The notes under the pieces are model-generated. The model searched no databases. It was given only the letters and a program-made list of their open reading frames with translations, and had not been told where the DNA came from. The position numbers and the translations under genes are program-made. Positions 37,273 to 40,391 of a stretch of DNA of 40,391 nt are shown here, piece after piece (position 1 is the first letter of the stretch; every line of letters starts with the position of its first letter). Source of the DNA: a virus; IMG/VR virus record IMGVR_UViG_3300009149_000101, positions 1 to 40,391 of that record; one strand, written 5' to 3'.

Positions 37273-38076
37273 ATGAGAGTCATAGCAGACCTGAAAAGTC
37301 ATTTTGATGGGGACCCCAAAATCATCCAGGTGGAGAGAATCCCCTCGGAGAATACCACAGGGACAGCAATCAATGGAAAATTCATGCTCCCCATTTTGGA
37401 TGGGGTAGATTTTCCTATTGATCAGAATGATTACATTCTTCCTGTGGATGGTGGAGATCTGTCCAGTATCTCCTATGCCCATCTGTTGGCGTCTTACCCC
37501 ATGTTCGGGCATGTCTACTTCAATCCCTTGTTGATTGACACGGATGTGGATGACCTGGACCTTACAGCTACGTTTAGGGCGGAACAGACACCCCCGGCAG
37601 CTCCCATCTACCATCCTACAAGGTGTCAGACGGGTAGAGAGTCCACTTCTTTGTTAGATACAGGGCTAGTTCCAAATAATACTGCACTTTTACCACAAAA
37701 TAATGCGATAACTCCAGCTCATCCTGGTATCCTAATAAGTCAGGAGATTGATCTCACACCATACACGGGAGCAATTGGAACCGATGAATTTATGCTGTAC
37801 TGGAAATTGTATTCCTTCCAGAACTCTCACGATGTGGCTGCTGATTTTGGGTTACTCTCTGGGTCAAATACCCCGGCTTTTCGGGACATTCATGAGACCA
37901 GCGAGGAGCCTAGTGGGTTATCCGCCTATATTTCGCCTGATAATGGAGTGCATTGGTGCTCAACAGGATACCTGGAGCCCATTGCCTTCACGACAAAAAC
38001 AACTGCAATTCGGTTAGCTTTTAAGAATACCGGAACTGCAAAAGTTTACCTTTCCACCTTTGGTGTTTTGTTCTAG
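37273..38076 (+). CDS. Fibre-associated protein (267 aa), unknown
   Basis: It begins three bases after the tailspike stop; those three bases are a second TAA. The N-terminal 90 residues are mixed alpha/beta (MRVIADLKSHFDGDPKIIQV). The C-terminal 120 residues have a beta-sandwich look (SQEIDLTPYTGAIGTDEFML, LSAYISPDNGVHWCS, AIRLAFKNTGTAKVYLSTFG). That suggests a jelly-roll or carbohydrate-binding-like fold, but no family is identified. Because it directly follows a spike that ends abruptly within its beta-helix, it could supply the tip or act as an accessory or chaperone; this is inference from position. Its stop overlaps the next gene's ribosome binding site (TAGGAGA). Confidence 0.83.
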   Translation: MRVIADLKSHFDGDPKIIQVERIPSENTTGTAINGKFMLPILDGVDFPIDQNDYILPVDGGDLSSISYAHLLASYPMFGHVYFNPLLIDTDVDDLDLTATFRAEQTPPAAPIYHPTRCQTGRESTSLLDTGLVPNNTALLPQNNAITPAHPGILISQEIDLTPYTGAIGTDEFMLYWKLYSFQNSHDVAADFGLLSGSNTPAFRDIHETSEEPSGLSAYISPDNGVHWCSTGYLEPIAFTTKTTAIRLAFKNTGTAKVYLSTFGVLF

Positions 38077-38088
38077 GAGAAGACAAAT

Positions 38089-40391
38089 ATGGCTCTCAAT
38101 TTTGGTACAGGAGTCTCAAGAACTTTGGACGCCTCTTTGAGGCAGTTTTCCACAGTTCTCTGGCAAAAGAATAAGCCTCCTTTAGACAGTGAGTTGAACC
38201 TGATGGGGCAGGTGGATTGGGATAACTTGAGGAAGGTAGTTAGCACTGCAATGCCTTCCGGGTTCCTGACGGACCCCACCAGAGCCTCTGAAGAATATCA
38301 GACCAACCAAGCTTGGGCGAACCTTTTTAAATTGGGGAACCCCCGGACAGTTTTGGGTGCTTTGGAAAGTGCTGAACAATCCCCAGTAGTGTGGGCAAAT
38401 GTCAACGGATGGCTGATTCCTGTTGTGGGGACAGAAGTGAATACTGAGGGGGATCTCTCCAACAACATTAAATTGTATCCTCCCCCAGAGTCTGATGCCA
38501 GGATTGATTATGTCTTTCTAGAGGCATGGCAGACAAGAGTGGATCCAAATCCTTCTGCTGTCAATAAACCTTCAACCTCCACCGTCTGGAAGTATGGAAA
38601 CGTCCAGTATGGTGGAACCAACATTACAGATGACATTGAAGACCCCACCATTGGGTTTGAGACCACGGGGAGAATCCAAGTTCAGTACCGAATTCGAGTT
38701 TATGGGCAGGGAGTTGGCCTGGGGGCATCCGTAGCTTTGGACCTTTATCCTGATGGCCTGGGTGACCCAAGCATTCTTGGACGGGGGGTATCAACCACTC
38801 CTGTAGCCGGGATGCCTTTTGAGAACATGCGGGAAGCTTTAGGAGACCCTTCTTTGTGGAGGGCTGGAGATGGGGACCCCAACAATAGTTTGGGAACCAT
38901 TGACGGCTATGTGTATGCCATCCCCATTTGTGCCATTTTCCGTAGGAATTCCTTGGTTTACCGGGCTGTAAATGAGTCTGGTAACCCAAACCAAAATGGA
39001 GCCTTTAACAGGACTCCAGGTTCGAAAACTTTGCCAGATCCATTGGATGGCGCACGGATTCTTACTACAGCTACACTGACAAGTGCCTTGAGTCCTACAG
39101 CGGGGGCTTCTGCTGCCTATGATATGAGTGTGACGAACCTTTCCGGGTCAGGCTTTGATGACTCCTCCCACACCCTTACCAGTGTTTTCATGGTCATTGA
39201 TAACGAGATCCTGTCCTTGAGTGCTGTGAGTGTCATTTCCAACACAATCACGATCCCTTCCGGGGGAAGAGGGAGGTTTGGTTCCGCTGCTGTTGGACAT
39301 GCAGCAGGAGCAACTATCCAATTTTACAATTCCCGTCCAGATGGTTTGTTTGCCGATCAGATTGCTGACACAGATATCCTGGATCTCAGGAGAGCTGTCA
39401 ATGACCAGGATTGGGACTACACCAGACTCCTGGAGAGTGGGGTAACGTCCTTGTTGAGAGGTGACCTGCACTCCACTTGGAAGAAGTCTGGAGTGGGTGA
39501 TACTCAAGGTCCTCTGGTCCATGAAGTGGACCATCTGTATGCTGGCGGAGCAACCCACCCAAACCACACAGAGCCTATTGACGGACCTGATGGGGTCAGG
39601 ACAGTATGGTCTGATGCAGCTACCATTCAGCCGGATGTCACTATGCTTTTGGACAATGAAGCAGTAGCGGTTGACGGGATTGTTTCCTCCTTTGATGCCA
39701 ATGTTGACTGGGATGTTGGGGCACCTTTCCAACCGGGCGGATTTATGAATGTCGCCGGATTATCCGATACTGAATCCTTTGCCAATGGAACTTCCCTCTT
39801 TATCTACCTCGGGGGAACTGATGGCACAGGAGGAGCACGGGGCACGTTCCGGGATGGGACTACAAGAGCAGTAAGAGCTTTGATGCCAAAAGAATACTGG
39901 AAAACAGGGTATCCTATTGTGGATCCTTTGAATGGAAACCAGTACCCATTTTCTTTGAGATTCATTGATCAACGGGCTCATGAACCCGCTCCCACAGGAA
40001 TGACCGCAGCAAATACTGCCAAGCATGTTGGGCCTATGTATCCTTGGCAGCCTCTGAACTTTGAGTACCCCTATATCGTTTTGGGAGGGGTCCTCGAAAC
40101 AACCTTGAGGAAGACTGGGATCTTAATCACCGGGTATAGTGAAATCACAGATGCAACTCTAGGAAAGATTGTGGAGTTGGATATCGGTGTCAATTTTGAC
40201 ACTCCGGGGACCTACTACAGCAAAGATTCCTACGGGAATTTTGAGAATGACCCCACCCAGGTAACAAACCCATTGTTGAGGGATTCCGGGACTCTGTTCG
40301 GAATGCTCACCAATGATGGTAAAGACCGTTCTGGAATGTCTTCTGAGGTCTACGTGGTAATCTATGGGGATGACCTCAACAGTGACAACAA
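38089..40391 (+). CDS. Tail/baseplate protein paralogous to the 24658 gene, 3' end cut by window edge
   Basis: The frame is open from the ATG at 38089 to the right edge (767 complete codons), with GGAG at 38076-38079 nine bases upstream. It shares four ordered blocks with the 24658 gene: VLWQKNKPPLDSELNLMGQ (residues 24-42), RIQVQYRIRV (195), GTIDGYVYAIPICAIFRRN (269) and FADQIADTDILDLRR (420). Between the last two it carries a different insert containing VIDNEILSLSAVSV and GGRGRFGSAAVGHAAGA. That insert matches a small domain common in phage tail proteins ('...IDdEi.l...RG..GT.a..H..G'). It is likely a second virion attachment platform or adhesin base built on the same N-terminal scaffold. 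The C-terminus is not seen. Confidence 0.88.
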   Translation, partial: MALNFGTGVSRTLDASLRQFSTVLWQKNKPPLDSELNLMGQVDWDNLRKVVSTAMPSGFLTDPTRASEEYQTNQAWANLFKLGNPRTVLGALESAEQSPVVWANVNGWLIPVVGTEVNTEGDLSNNIKLYPPPESDARIDYVFLEAWQTRVDPNPSAVNKPSTSTVWKYGNVQYGGTNITDDIEDPTIGFETTGRIQVQYRIRVYGQGVGLGASVALDLYPDGLGDPSILGRGVSTTPVAGMPFENMREALGDPSLWRAGDGDPNNSLGTIDGYVYAIPICAIFRRNSLVYRAVNESGNPNQNGAFNRTPGSKTLPDPLDGARILTTATLTSALSPTAGASAAYDMSVTNLSGSGFDDSSHTLTSVFMVIDNEILSLSAVSVISNTITIPSGGRGRFGSAAVGHAAGATIQFYNSRPDGLFADQIADTDILDLRRAVNDQDWDYTRLLESGVTSLLRGDLHSTWKKSGVGDTQGPLVHEVDHLYAGGATHPNHTEPIDGPDGVRTVWSDAATIQPDVTMLLDNEAVAVDGIVSSFDANVDWDVGAPFQPGGFMNVAGLSDTESFANGTSLFIYLGGTDGTGGARGTFRDGTTRAVRALMPKEYWKTGYPIVDPLNGNQYPFSLRFIDQRAHEPAPTGMTAANTAKHVGPMYPWQPLNFEYPYIVLGGVLETTLRKTGILITGYSEITDATLGKIVELDIGVNFDTPGTYYSKDSYGNFENDPTQVTNPLLRDSGTLFGMLTNDGKDRSGMSSEVYVVIYGDDLNSDN

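Noticed and set aside
1-40391. tRNA genes, CRISPR arrays, insertion sequences or attachment sites
   Set aside because: None was seen. There is almost no non-coding space, and no cloverleaf, spaced direct repeats or terminal inverted repeats were noticed.

Overview
The window is a 40.4 kb stretch of what looks like a large tailed bacteriophage, or a prophage from one. It holds fifteen protein genes, all on the + strand and almost touching. Six of them encode proteins of more than 1,000 residues, and a seventh (at the left edge) exceeds 2,000. The proteins are rich in beta-strand-forming, Gly/Thr/Val/Asp sequence and poor in enzyme motifs, as expected of virion structural proteins. By eye the GC content is a little under 50%. 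The host cannot be told from the sequence. No integrase, replication, packaging, lysis, tRNA, rRNA or CRISPR sequence was seen.

Left part (1-16169), baseplate or tail-end assembly. A very large unrecognised structural protein runs in from the left edge. It is followed by a 71-residue helical protein, a 976-residue protein with hydrophobic helical ends, and a 294-residue protein. Next come three genes in the classic contractile-tail order: a gp25/gpW-like wedge protein (10139-11317), a baseplate J (T4 gp6 / P2 gpJ / Mu gp47)-like wedge protein (11320-14796), and a protein in the gpI position (14796-16169). The first two are much larger than their usual relatives because of added N-terminal or internal beta domains.

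Right part (16231-40391), fibres and adhesins. A beta-helix tail fibre ends in a recognisable fibre tip sequence (16231-18315). It is followed by a 1,870-residue mosaic of Ig-like and LamG-like domains (about 18327-23936), a small tail-fibre-type protein (23996-24646), and three giant genes (24658-28242, 28246-31932, 31945-37269). The last of these ends in a ladder of beta-helix coils. A 267-residue protein and a partial gene running off the right edge complete the window. The partial gene is a paralogue of the 24658 gene.

Most gene junctions overlap by one base (TAATG) or leave 0-12 bases, so the cluster is probably transcribed as one or a few long late messages with translational coupling. 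Only three gaps exceed 30 bases (10073-10138, 16170-16230, 23937-23995), and no gap exceeds 300 bases. These three are the only plausible places for internal promoters or regulatory RNA.

The points most worth a second look are: a likely -1 frameshift or lost base at the start of the 1,870-residue gene; the pair of paralogous giant genes sharing a KPxLDSEL segment; the inflated wedge proteins; the hydrophobic helical ends of the 976-residue protein; and the degenerate GN ladder of the 1,774-residue fibre.
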